Shown here in pieces: positions 18,018 through 25,863 of a DNA stretch of 64,000 nucleotides. The notes below the pieces were generated by a model that worked only from the letters and a program-made list of their open reading frames with translations, was not told where the DNA came from and made no database searches. Source of the stretch: Streptomyces sp. TRM68367 (lineage in GTDB: Bacteria > Actinomycetota > Actinomycetes > Streptomycetales > Streptomycetaceae). Made by a program: the position numbers and the translations under genes. The stretch is taken from positions 1 to 64,000 of the forward strand of contig NZ_JACTVI010000021.1 of assembly GCF_014495685.1 (NCBI RefSeq). The letters are read 5' to 3'. The number at the start of each line of letters is the position of its first letter. Position 1 is the first letter of the stretch.

Positions 18018-18120
18018 GTGCCGAACTCCCCGTCTGACGAACCGCGCCGGATCAAGGTTCAGCGCCAGGGTGCTCTCCTGATGGTGGGACCGGTCGAGGT
18101 CGAGCTGGAGGTGATGAAGA
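18018..18120 (+). pseudogene. truncated CDGSH iron-sulfur-like gene (remnant)
   Basis: The first 31 codons read VPNSPSDEPRRIKVQ, RQGALLMVGPVEVELE. This resembles the N-terminus of small actinobacterial CDGSH iron-sulfur proteins (PRRI-V-R-GP-LV-GPVEV-LEDG). The expected cysteine cluster (CTCxxS...CD-SH) is absent. After GPVEVELE the frame runs into unrelated sequence (VMKIYRSALLF). The frame continues open to 18221, but that part has no recognisable features. This is assigned by memory of the family and is tentative. Confidence 0.4.
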
Positions 18121-18604
18121 TTTATCGGTCAGCCCTACTCTTCGTCCTTACTTGGTCTGGTATCGAACGATGTGGGGAAGGCCAAGGCCACCGGTGGAGG
18201 CCGGGCATCCACCGGAGCTGACGAAGGCCCGCCCTCAGCAGCGTTGGATGAACTTCACTGGGAGCACAGGATGTCTCTGCCGAACAACCGGTTCCCCGCC
18301 CACTGTTGGAAGTCACCGCCCCGGCGCCCGGAATAGGCAGGATCGGAACGCTACCGCTCTGCCTGCATCGGAGCAGGCTCCGCCTTCTCCTGGGTTGCGC
18401 GGTGGGGTCTGCTGATCATCCAGCGGGGCGCGTGGTCCGGGCAGGGTGACCGCGGTGACGTTCAGGCGGGCTAGGGGCCACGAGCATTGGCTATGGCCAC
18501 GAGCGTTGATCGTCCTCGCGAGGATTCAGTCTCCGCAGCCGTACGGCCCGGGACTTACCCACAGGTGACGCCCTCGCAAGATCACCGCCGTCGTCGACCG
18601 ACTG
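18121..18604. other. spacer without recognisable genes
   Basis: These 484 bp lie between the CDGSH-like remnant and the polyketide cluster. The composition is slightly less GC-rich than the flanks. A short direct repeat of GGCCACGAGC occurs at about 18477 and 18495. I could not assign any frame here to a family; decayed genes are possible. No copy of the tRNA-Ala 3' end is visible that would mark an integration site. Confidence 0.4.
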
Positions 18605-19669
18605 CTACGTGTTCCAACGCGGCCGTCCCGCATGATCGCGCTTCCCAGCCGGGCGCGCCAGCACGTCGACGACGGCGGAGAAAAGCCACGGCAACCTCTG
18701 TGCCATGGGCACCAGCGCTGCGCGGGCCGGGGGAACCCTGGTCGAGCAGAGCAGCGCGTGGGTCAACCAGCGGTAGCGCCGGGTGAGCCGCCGCCACTCC
18801 CGCTCGTAGGCCGCGAGATCCCCGCTGGTCACTGCCCGCACAGCCGCCGGCGCCTGCGCGAGCGCCAGCGCTACGCCCTCGCCGGTCAGCGCGTCCACAT
18901 AGCCGGCCGCGTCGCCGACGAGCAGCACCCGGCCGGCGGTACGCGCGCTCGCGTCCTGGCGGAGCGGGCCCGCCCCGCGCACCGGTCCGGTCGGCTCGGC
19001 CCCGGCCAGCCGCTCCCTCAGCTCGGGGAAAGCGGCAAGGTGGTCGTCGTACGATCCGCGGGCGGCGGTGAGCAGGACGACGCCCACGAGATCGTCGGAC
19101 ACGGGGGTCACGTAGGCCTCCGCGTCGCGGGCCCAGTGCACCTCGACGTGGTCGCCCCAAGGGGCGAGGGCGTAATGGCGCCGCAGCCCATGCCGCCGAA
19201 GGTGGCCCGGACGCCGCCGATCGAGGCCCAGGGCACGGCGGATCGGCGAGTGCAGACCGTCGGCCGCGACGAGGTGCCGGGCACGAACACCGTCGGCCAA
19301 CACGCCGTCCTCCCCCTGCTCGATGCGGCGCGCGGTGCGCTGCTCGATCCGCACCCCCGAGGCGAGCACCACCTCACGCAGCGCCGCGTGCAGCGTCGTT
19401 CGGCGTACCCCGCGCCCCGGCCCCGCGCGGAAATCGGAGTCGACCCGGCGCGGCCCTGCGACGTACCGGATGCCTCTCAGGGCTTGCCCCGGCGGGTGCA
19501 CACCGAGCGCCGCCAGGGCGGCGACGGCGCCCGGCATCAGTCCCTCGCCGCAGGCCTTGTCGACGGTGCCGGCGCGCTGTTCCCAGACGGTGACGTCGAG
19601 CCCCGCCCTGGCAGCGTGCAGTGCCGTGGCCAGGCCTGCGGGTCCTCCGCCGACGACGAGCAGGTCCAC
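18605..19669 (-). CDS. FAD-dependent monooxygenase/hydroxylase of the type III PKS cluster
   Basis: This 354-residue flavoprotein has the N-terminal FAD motif VVGGGPAGLATALHAARAG, the glutamate of the dinucleotide fold (VWEQRAG), and the second FAD motif GRVLLVGDAAGYVDALTGEG. It belongs to the UbiH/geranylgeranyl-reductase superfamily. In the srs (S. griseus) and agq (Actinoplanes) phenolic-lipid clusters a flavin hydroxylase oxidises the alkylresorcinol ring. The same neighbour set (type III PKS, methyltransferase) suggests that role here. It is the last gene of the minus-strand operon, 10 bp after the methyltransferase stop. A prenyl reductase function is the alternative; a second flavoprotein of that type is encoded at 21280-22461. 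Confidence 0.85.
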   Translation of the reverse strand: MDLLVVGGGPAGLATALHAARAGLDVTVWEQRAGTVDKACGEGLMPGAVAALAALGVHPPGQALRGIRYVAGPRRVDSDFRAGPGRGVRRTTLHAALREVVLASGVRIEQRTARRIEQGEDGVLADGVRARHLVAADGLHSPIRRALGLDRRRPGHLRRHGLRRHYALAPWGDHVEVHWARDAEAYVTPVSDDLVGVVLLTAARGSYDDHLAAFPELRERLAGAEPTGPVRGAGPLRQDASARTAGRVLLVGDAAGYVDALTGEGVALALAQAPAAVRAVTSGDLAAYEREWRRLTRRYRWLTHALLCSTRVPPARAALVPMAQRLPWLFSAVVDVLARPAGKRDHAGRPRWNT

Positions 19670-19679
19670 GCGCGCCTCC

Positions 19680-20198
19680 TCAGGCCAGCCGCGTCAAGGC
19701 GGCGTCCTCGGTGCGGATGCGGGTGGCGAGCAGGAACCCGTTCAGGGCGGTGAAGGCCAGGGCTGTGCCCCAGGCAGAGTGCACCAGCGGGAGCGCGAGC
19801 CCCTCGATCACAACAGCGACGTAGTTCGGGTGGGGGATCCATCGGTAGGGGCCGCTGATGACACGTGGGGCTCCGGGCACGACGATCACGCGGGTGTTCC
19901 ACCGTCGGCCCAAGGTGGCGATGCACCACCAGCGCAACCCCTGCGAGGCCGCGACGAGGATGAGCATGGCCCACGCGAGGCCCGCTACGGCGTCCGGCCG
20001 TCGCGTCCACACCTCTGTGAGCGCGCCCACGAGCAGCCCCGTGTGCAGCATCACCATGAGGGGGTAGTGGCCCCGCCCGGACTCCACGCCGCCCCGCGTC
20101 AGGCTCCAGGCGGCGTTGCGCCGGGACAGGGCCAACTCGGCGACCCGCTCCAGGCCGATGGCCACAACCAAGGCGGTGAACAGGAACTCGCTGTTCAC
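19680..20198 (-). CDS. isoprenylcysteine carboxyl methyltransferase-family O-methyltransferase
   Basis: This 172-residue membrane enzyme has four or five hydrophobic segments and the ICMT signature near the C-terminus (VISGPYRWIPHPNYVAVV, then a Glu, E132). The family uses S-adenosylmethionine to methylate lipophilic substrates at the membrane. In the srs and agq clusters the homologue methylates a ring hydroxyl of the alkylresorcinol. GTG 20198 overlaps the type III PKS stop codon (GTGA at 20195-20198), so the two genes are translationally coupled. This supports action on the PKS product. Confidence 0.85.
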   Translation of the reverse strand: MNSEFLFTALVVAIGLERVAELALSRRNAAWSLTRGGVESGRGHYPLMVMLHTGLLVGALTEVWTRRPDAVAGLAWAMLILVAASQGLRWWCIATLGRRWNTRVIVVPGAPRVISGPYRWIPHPNYVAVVIEGLALPLVHSAWGTALAFTALNGFLLATRIRTEDAALTRLA

Positions 20199-21283
20199 CG
20201 CCCACCTCGCGGAGCGCGCAGGAGCACGAGCTCGGAGCAGAAGCCCGGGCCCATGGCGAGCAGGAGCCCGTAGGAGCCGGGCGTCGGCGGACGGTCGGCG
20301 AGCGTGTCCGCCATGACGTGCAGCACCGAGGAGGAGGACAGGTTGCCGATGCGGCGCAGCGAATCCCAGGTGACGCTCAAGGCGTGCCGCTCGACCCCGA
20401 GGGCGTCCTGCAGCGCCTCCAGGACCTTCGGGCCGCCGGGGTGGGCGACGTACCAGCCGATGTCGTCGCCGGTCAATCCGTGTTCGGCGAGGAAGCTGCG
20501 GACGTCCTCGCCGGCGTACCGGCGCACCAGGTCGGGGACTGAGGCGTCGAGCACGATCTTGAAGCCGCCGGAGCCGACGTCCCAGCCCATCATGCGTTCC
20601 GAGTCGGGGTAGAGACGGCTGCGGGAGGCGAGCACCTCGGGACGAGTGGGCTCGTCGGACTGCGCGAGGGGGTGCTCGCATCCGACGGCCACCACCGCCG
20701 CGGCACCGTCCCCGAAGAGACCGCTGGCCACGAGGTTGGCGACCGAGGTGTCATCGCGCTGGAGCGTGAGAGAGCACAGCTCCACCGACATCAGCACCGC
20801 GACACCGTCCGGTCGACCGCGCAGCAGGTCATGCAGGCGGGCGATGCCGGCCGCTCCGGCGACACAGCCGAGGCCGACGAGGGGCAGGCGCACCACATCG
20901 GGGCGGAGCCCGATCTCCGCGGCTACGCGGGCCTCGATCGAGGGGACGGCCAGGCCGGTCACCGTGCAGGAGACGATGTAGTCGACGTCGGCCGGGGTGA
21001 GCCCGACAACCTTGAGCGCGTCGACGACCGCGCGACCGCCGAGCTCGACGCCCGCCCGGATGAACACGTCGTTCGACTGGCCGAAGTCCCCGAGCCGGGC
21101 GTACTCCGCCAGCGGCAGCACGGTGTGCCGGGTCGCGACACACACATTGCGGTGGAAGCGCTCGACGACGCCGCGGTTGACCCTGCCCTCGGTCAGGGCG
21201 GTGGTGAAGGACCTGGTGATCTCTTCCTGCCGGTAGCGGTGCTCAGGCAGGGCGCCGCGGACACTGAGGACACGCATGGTCAT
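20195..21283 (-). CDS. type III polyketide synthase (alkylresorcinol-synthase-like)
   Basis: This 362-residue thiolase-fold enzyme has the Cys-His-Asn triad: C140 (VGLGCVAGAAG), H281 (YVAHPGGPK) and N314 (IGNLSSSS). It extends a CoA or ACP starter with malonyl-CoA and cyclises the chain. Bacterial members of this branch make alkylresorcinols, alkylpyrones or naphthalenes. The coupled methyltransferase and hydroxylase genes point to a phenolic lipid. The start overlaps the stop of the upstream prenyl-reductase gene (ATGA at 21280-21283). The ATG at residue 3 is an alternative start. The chain length of the product cannot be told from sequence alone. Confidence 0.92.
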   Translation of the reverse strand: MTMRVLSVRGALPEHRYRQEEITRSFTTALTEGRVNRGVVERFHRNVCVATRHTVLPLAEYARLGDFGQSNDVFIRAGVELGGRAVVDALKVVGLTPADVDYIVSCTVTGLAVPSIEARVAAEIGLRPDVVRLPLVGLGCVAGAAGIARLHDLLRGRPDGVAVLMSVELCSLTLQRDDTSVANLVASGLFGDGAAAVVAVGCEHPLAQSDEPTRPEVLASRSRLYPDSERMMGWDVGSGGFKIVLDASVPDLVRRYAGEDVRSFLAEHGLTGDDIGWYVAHPGGPKVLEALQDALGVERHALSVTWDSLRRIGNLSSSSVLHVMADTLADRPPTPGSYGLLLAMGPGFCSELVLLRAPRGGR

Positions 21284-22461
21284 GGTGGCTCCGGGAGTCG
21301 GCTGGTGTGGCGGAACGACGCGACCAGCGCCCGGCCCAGGCCGAGCGCCATGGCGGGGGTGAGCCGGCCTCGGGCCAGGCCGAGCTCCACGAGGTCGTCG
21401 AAGACGCGCTGGTCGGCGGCCGACGCGCGCAGCCCGGCCTCCAGGACGCGTGTGCTGCGCGCGAGCCGGGCGGCGAAAGCAGTGTGCCGCAGGTGGGGCA
21501 GCAGAATGTGGCGGGTGGCGTGGGCGTACTGATCCCCCGCCGCCTCGGGCCGTCCGACACGCCGGGCCGCGACTGCCGCGCGACCGGCCTCGATGCCGGA
21601 GGCGACGGCGTAGTAAATGCCCTCGCCGGTCAGCGGGTTCACCAGGCCGGCGGCGTCGCCCGCGAGCAACAGGCGGCCGGTGGGCGGGCGCCAGCGTGCC
21701 GTCGAAAGCGGCAGGTGGTGGCCGACCCAGTGCTCCCCGCCCTCGGTCGCGCCGGGCAGGAGAGCCTCGATGCGCTCGAGCAACCGGGCCCGGCTCGGCG
21801 CGGGACGGTTCTCATGAACGATTTCGCCGTACCCGACGTTCGCGCGGCCGTCACCGAGATCGAAGGACCATGCGTACGACGGCTGGTGACGGCCGGCGAA
21901 CTCGATGACCTGCGCGCCGCGCCGCCCGGCTGCGATCGGGGCGTAGCCGCGCACCGCCAGGGCCACCGGCCCGCCGGGCAGGCCGAGCGCGCGTCGGACG
22001 ACCGAGTGGGCGCCGTCGGCGCCGACGACGACCGCGGCGGAGATCTCGCCGTCCAGGACCACCGCGTCGCCGTACTGCCGCAGGTCACGGACCCGGTGCC
22101 GGAGAAGCCGGGCGCCTGCGGCGACCGCCGCGTCGACCATGCGGGTGTCGAGGACGCGGCGCGGTACCACCCAGGCCGGGCGGGCCATCCGCCGCTCGGC
22201 TACCAGACCACCGCGGCCGAGACGGAGCCGGTCTACCGGCGCCCGGTCGTCGACCAGACCTGTCACGCCCACCTCGCTCAGCAGATCGAGGACATGCGGA
22301 GCCACCCCGTCGCCGCAGGCCTTGTCCCGGGGGAAGTCCGACCGGTCCAGGAGGGCGACGCGCAGGCCCGGCTCGGCCCGCAGCGCGCCGAGGGCCGTGG
22401 CGGCGCCGGCCGGTCCGGCGCCGACCACGGCGAGGTCCCAGTGGGTGGGTGTCGGCACCAT
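21280..22461 (-). CDS. geranylgeranyl-reductase-family flavoprotein (prenyl reductase)
   Basis: This 393-residue flavoprotein has an N-terminal FAD motif (VVGAGPAGAATALGAL), the signature CGDGVAPHVLDLL, ADGAHSVVRRALG, and the second FAD motif LLLAGDAAGLVNPLTGEGI. The PxxYxWxF region (QPSYAWSFDLGDGRANVGYG) is typical of geranylgeranyl reductases, which saturate prenyl double bonds. With the UbiA prenyltransferase next to it (ATGA overlap at 22460-22463), a dihydrogeranyl-type side chain on the polyketide is the natural inference. Such a group occurs in the alkyl-O-dihydrogeranyl-methoxyhydroquinones made by the agq cluster. Specificity is not proven by sequence. Confidence 0.85.
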   Translation of the reverse strand: MVPTPTHWDLAVVGAGPAGAATALGALRAEPGLRVALLDRSDFPRDKACGDGVAPHVLDLLSEVGVTGLVDDRAPVDRLRLGRGGLVAERRMARPAWVVPRRVLDTRMVDAAVAAGARLLRHRVRDLRQYGDAVVLDGEISAAVVVGADGAHSVVRRALGLPGGPVALAVRGYAPIAAGRRGAQVIEFAGRHQPSYAWSFDLGDGRANVGYGEIVHENRPAPSRARLLERIEALLPGATEGGEHWVGHHLPLSTARWRPPTGRLLLAGDAAGLVNPLTGEGIYYAVASGIEAGRAAVAARRVGRPEAAGDQYAHATRHILLPHLRHTAFAARLARSTRVLEAGLRASAADQRVFDDLVELGLARGRLTPAMALGLGRALVASFRHTSRLPEPP

Positions 22462-23300
22462 CAGCCGACCGCCACGAGCAGTACGACGTCGAGGAGGGCG
22501 ATGAACACCGCGGCCCGGAAGGGGAAACGACCTCGAGCGAACAGCGTGAACGCCGCAAGGACGACCACGAGTGCGAGGACTGCCCACGCCCACGCCGGGG
22601 GCACACCTGCGGGGCCGAACACAGCGAGCAGCGAGGCCACGGACAGCAGCACGGCGGCCAGGATGCGTGAGAGGCGCTCGCCGATCCGGTGCGGAAGGCC
22701 GCGGACACCGGTGCGTTCGTCGTCTGCGAGGTCGGGCAGCGTGTTGAGCAGGTGCGCTCCGACACCGAGCGTGGCGCCCGCACCGGTCATCCAGAACGGC
22801 GCCCAGTGCGGGGTGGGCTCGGCGAGGGCGACGACCGAGGGCAGCGTCCCGGAGGCGCAGGCGTACGGCGCCCACGACCACCGGGTCGACTTGAGCCCCA
22901 GGTTGTAGAGGTGCCCCGCGCCGGTGATGAGGAAGGAGCTGAGGGCACTACGCCAGCCGGCGAGCACGGACAGAACCAGGCAGGCGAGGGCGGCCCAGGC
23001 CAGGGCTCGCACCACCAGCCCGACCGCGAGAGTGCCGGTGACCAGCGGTTTGTCGGTGCGGCCGACGGCGAGGTCGCGACGACGGTCGAGCAGGTCGTTG
23101 CCCCAGCCGATCGTGAGCTGGCCGGTGAACAACGCCGCGGTGACGGCGACGGCGTGGAGCGGATGCAGGTCGCCGCGGAGCGCCAGCAGCCCCCCGACAG
23201 CGGTGACCGCCAGAGCCGGCCCGCCATGGGCGGCGGCGAACAGTGCGAGCACGGGTGACGGTCCCGGCCGCGCCGGATCCGCGCTGGACGCCACGGGCAT
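22461..23300 (-). CDS. UbiA-family prenyltransferase
   Basis: This 279-residue polytopic membrane protein has the two Asp-rich motifs of UbiA enzymes. The first is NDLLDRRRD (68-76), followed by the R-D/T-KPL loop. The second is NTLPDLADDE near residue 190. It should transfer a prenyl group from a diphosphate onto an aromatic acceptor, here probably the methylated hydroquinone made by the cluster. ATG 23300 overlaps the stop of a short Rossmann-protein remnant, and GTG 23303 is one codon earlier. Its stop overlaps the reductase ATG. It is probably the first intact gene of the five-gene operon. Confidence 0.88.
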   Translation of the reverse strand: MPVASSADPARPGPSPVLALFAAAHGGPALAVTAVGGLLALRGDLHPLHAVAVTAALFTGQLTIGWGNDLLDRRRDLAVGRTDKPLVTGTLAVGLVVRALAWAALACLVLSVLAGWRSALSSFLITGAGHLYNLGLKSTRWSWAPYACASGTLPSVVALAEPTPHWAPFWMTGAGATLGVGAHLLNTLPDLADDERTGVRGLPHRIGERLSRILAAVLLSVASLLAVFGPAGVPPAWAWAVLALVVVLAAFTLFARGRFPFRAAVFIALLDVVLLVAVG

Positions 23301-23425
23301 CACCAGACCGCCCCCGGGACGTGCAGCCGCCGGGCCGGGCTGACACGGTCGTGCGTGCCCTCGGCACGCAGACGTCGCACGACGGCGGACCTGACGTTCC
23401 CGGTCGTCCCGGTGACGATGCGCAT
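23300..23425 (-). pseudogene. remnant of NAD(P)-binding Rossmann (NmrA/SDR-like) gene
   Basis: Forty-one codons from ATG 23425 read MRIVTGTTGNVRSAVVRRL, RAEGTHDRV, SPARRLHVPG. This is the first beta-alpha-beta unit of an NAD(P)-binding epimerase or NmrA protein. One glycine of TGxTGxxG is replaced by arginine, and nothing of the rest of the protein follows. Its TGA overlaps the UbiA ATG, so it may now act as a short leader ORF. In related clusters a full-length gene of this kind may precede the prenyltransferase. Confidence 0.5.
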
Positions 23426-23756
23426 GGAAGATCGGTGCCACATTGCCCGCCCACTCACACGATCCACTCCGGCATCCGGCGGACGTCGGTGGTCTGCAGC
23501 GACTCCACGTCGCCCCCAAGGCCCCTGCAGGCCGGCCAACGGCGCCGTCGGACCGAGCTCACGCCGCGGCGCCGATACCGCCGGCCGCCTGCCCACGGGC
23601 TCGACGACGACACCGCCCTGCTCGCCCTGGGCCGTCCACGTCCCTCTGATACCGCCTGATGGCCGACTGCCCGCGACTGGCGCACCTCGCGCCTGGGAAA
23701 GCTGTGCCGGCTCGAAGCCGCCTTCAGGCCCATCGGCGCCATGGGACGCCGGGGGC
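23426..23756. other. spacer, probably promoter of the polyketide operon plus decayed sequence
   Basis: These 331 bp lie upstream of the minus-strand operon and after the oxygenase gene. On the plus strand about 23596-23643 can be read GLDDDTALLALGRP, reminiscent of the end of SpoIIE-type phosphatases, but the match is too short to call. No hairpin with a T run is evident. Confidence 0.35.
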
Positions 23757-24638
23757 TCACGTCGGACGAGGCTGGCGCGGTGGGTTCATGGCCCAGCGGA
23801 TGGTCCGGGTCAGGACCTGGCCGGTGGGGCGTACGGCGAGGTCCTCGACGACCGGCACCCGGGGCAGCCACAGCATGCCGCGGGCCCAGGGCGGGAGCAG
23901 CGCGACGGCGTTCGCGGCCAGGACGCCGTAGAAGGGCCTTACCACGAGAGGCAGGGGAGGCTGGAACAACAGGAAGCGGGCGGCAGAGCGGGCCTCAGGT
24001 GTGGCCCGCAGTTCCGGGCGGTAGGCGGTCAGCCGCTCGGACAGTTCGCGGCGGTCGCGTGGTGGGTCGATGGCCCCCAGCGCCTCGGCGACGCGCGCGG
24101 TGTCGGCGACGTAGGCGTCATAGTCTGCGGCGTCCAGCGGGCGGGCTCCGTAGCGTTCGTGGGCGCGCAGGAAGCTGTGGGTTTCGGCGGCGTGCACCCA
24201 GCCGAGCAGGTGCGGATCGGCCGCGTGGTACGGGACGCCCCCGGCCGTAGTGCCGCGGATCCGTTCATGGATGCCGCGGACGTGGTCGACGGCCCGCTGG
24301 GCGTCCGCGGCGGTGCCGTAGGTCGTCACGGCGAGGAAGGTGCTGGTGCGCTGGAGCCGGCCCCACGGGTCGCCTCGGTAACCGGAGTGCCCAGCCACCG
24401 CCGCCATCGCGAGCGGATGCAGGGACTGCAGCAGCAGTGCGCTCAGCCCTCCGATGAACATCGAGGCGTCAGCGTGAACGGTGCGGATCGGGCGGTCCGG
24501 TCCGAACCAGCGCGGGCCGGGCATGTGGTGGATGCGGGCACGCACCGCCGGTCCGTCGGGGCCGGCGACACGGCGGAACAAGGCCTGGCCCAGCCGTTCA
24601 CGGACTACCAGCAGCACCGTCGCACCTCCCTCTCTCAC
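23757..24638 (-). CDS. MpaB-type oxygenase (DUF2236) family protein
   Basis: This 293-residue protein has the DUF2236 pattern: GPDRPIRTVHADASMFIGG near the start, LLLQSLHPLAMAAVAGHSGY, GRLQRTSTFLAVTTYGT, and PHLLGWVHAAETHSFL. Family members include heme-dependent latex-clearing protein and MpaB, which cleave double bonds using a histidine-bound heme. The histidines and arginine of the central helix pair are present here. Many DUF2236 proteins in Streptomyces have no known substrate. It shares the strand of the polyketide operon but is 330 bp away from it, so a functional link is not shown. Confidence 0.78.
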   Translation of the reverse strand: MREGGATVLLVVRERLGQALFRRVAGPDGPAVRARIHHMPGPRWFGPDRPIRTVHADASMFIGGLSALLLQSLHPLAMAAVAGHSGYRGDPWGRLQRTSTFLAVTTYGTAADAQRAVDHVRGIHERIRGTTAGGVPYHAADPHLLGWVHAAETHSFLRAHERYGARPLDAADYDAYVADTARVAEALGAIDPPRDRRELSERLTAYRPELRATPEARSAARFLLFQPPLPLVVRPFYGVLAANAVALLPPWARGMLWLPRVPVVEDLAVRPTGQVLTRTIRWAMNPPRQPRPT

Positions 24639-24841
24639 CAGTGTCCGTCATGCCCGGACGGATGCGGGCAACGGCGGCGCGGTGCACCGAGCGGCGGGCT
24701 CGTGCCGTGGCTCACGGTCCGATGCCGGCCACCGGGCCACGCCCGAGACCTTCCTCCACAGCCGCGCTGCCACCCGCACCACGGGCCCCACATACGTTTG
24801 TCAGCACCACTGTGCTGACACCTCAGCACGGGAAATCGGCA

Positions 24842-24888
24842 CAAAAAGACCCCTCCAACCGCGCTTCCGCAGGTCAGAGGGGTCTTCC
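24842..24888 (-). terminator. terminator of tRNA-Ala
   Basis: On the minus strand AAGACCCCTC pairs with GAGGGGTCTT, followed by TTTTTG, just after the tRNA 3' end. Confidence 0.85.
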
Positions 24889-24892
24889 TCTG

Positions 24893-24965
24893 TGGAGCCT
24901 AGGGGAGTCGAACCCCTGACATCTGCCATGCAAAGACAGCGCTCTACCAACTGAGCTAAGGCCCC
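24893..24965 (-). tRNA. tRNA-Ala (anticodon TGC)
   Basis: On the minus strand a 73-base cloverleaf runs from GGGGCCTTAGCTCAGTTGG to the 3' discriminator A, with the acceptor stem GGGGCCT/AGGCTCC. The D-loop is GCTCAGTTGGTAGAGC, the anticodon loop is CTTTGCATG with anticodon TGC (alanine), and the T-arm is AGGGGTTCGACTCCCCT. CCA is not encoded. The gene is intact. A terminator follows immediately. Confidence 0.96.
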
Positions 24966-25147
24966 GGAAGAGGAACGTCCGTCCGGAAAGACCACGTTCC
25001 GGCGGGCGCCGCAGACCAGAGTACCGGGTCTCCCCCGGGTTCTCGCAAAAGGATTGGGGGTCCCCGTGACCAACCACTCTCCGTAAGATGCTCCGCGTGG
25101 TTCGCGACAGCGAACCGCAGTTCTTGGGGAAGCGATGGGGAGACGCA

Positions 25148-25696
25148 ATGGACGCCGCACAGCAGGAAGCCACCGCAAGAGCGCGGGAACTGCAGCGGAA
25201 CTGGTACGGGGAGCCGTTGGGGGCGCTCTTCCGTAGGCTTATCGACGATCTTGGTCTCAACCAGGCTCGTCTCGCGGGGGTACTGGGACTGTCCGCTCCG
25301 ATGTTGTCGCAGTTGATGAGCGGCCAGCGGGCGAAGATCGGCAACCCCGCTGTGGTCCAGCGAGTGCAGTTGCTGCAGGACCTCGCGGCTCAGGTCGCCG
25401 ACGGCAGTGTGAGTGCCGCCGAGGCGACCGAGCGGATGGAGGAGATCAAGAAGTCGCAGGGGGGTTCGGTGCTCAACAACACCACGCAGACGACGAGCAG
25501 TTCGGGGGCGCCCACGGTCAAGCGGGTGGTGCGTGAGATCCAGTCGCTGCTGCGTTCGGTGGCGGCGGCGGGCGACATCATCGAGGCCGCGGACACTCTC
25601 GCCCCGACGCACCCGGAGCTGGCAGAGTTCCTCCGGGTGTACGGCGCCGGCCGCACCTCCGACGCGGTGGCGCACTACCAGTCCCACCAGAGCTGA
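25148..25696 (+). CDS. helix-turn-helix DNA-binding protein
   Basis: This 182-residue protein has an XRE-like HTH at about 35-70 (LGLNQARLAGVLGLSAPMLSQLMSGQRAKIGNP, split by the recognition helix). An acidic helical region follows, then a C-terminal helical domain. It lies upstream of a Ser/Thr kinase gene on the same strand (spacing 167 bp), an arrangement seen in other Streptomyces, so it could be a target or regulator of the kinase. ATG 25148 has GGGGAG upstream; an upstream in-frame start at 25088 gives residues unlike the family. Targets are unknown. Confidence 0.82.
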   Translation: MDAAQQEATARARELQRNWYGEPLGALFRRLIDDLGLNQARLAGVLGLSAPMLSQLMSGQRAKIGNPAVVQRVQLLQDLAAQVADGSVSAAEATERMEEIKKSQGGSVLNNTTQTTSSSGAPTVKRVVREIQSLLRSVAAAGDIIEAADTLAPTHPELAEFLRVYGAGRTSDAVAHYQSHQS

Positions 25697-25863
25697 TCCG
25701 GCGGTCGGCTGCCGAAGGGGGTTCGACAGCCGGTCCGGGGCCGGGGGTGACACGAGGGGGCGTGTCACCCGCCGGGGTGGTGTTGGGGGGCGGGAGGGGA
25801 GTCGTATCGCTCGTCGAGGGGGAAGCAAGGGGGAGAGCGCAGGGGGAGGAGCGACGCACAGCC

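Noticed and set aside
23596..23660. SpoIIE-phosphatase C-terminal remnant (GLDDDTALLALGRP)
   Set aside because: Too short and low in complexity to separate from chance in GC-rich DNA.
17845..24965. Integrative island inserted at tRNA-Ala
   Set aside because: The tRNA is intact but I found no repeat of its 3' end near 18 kb and no integrase gene.
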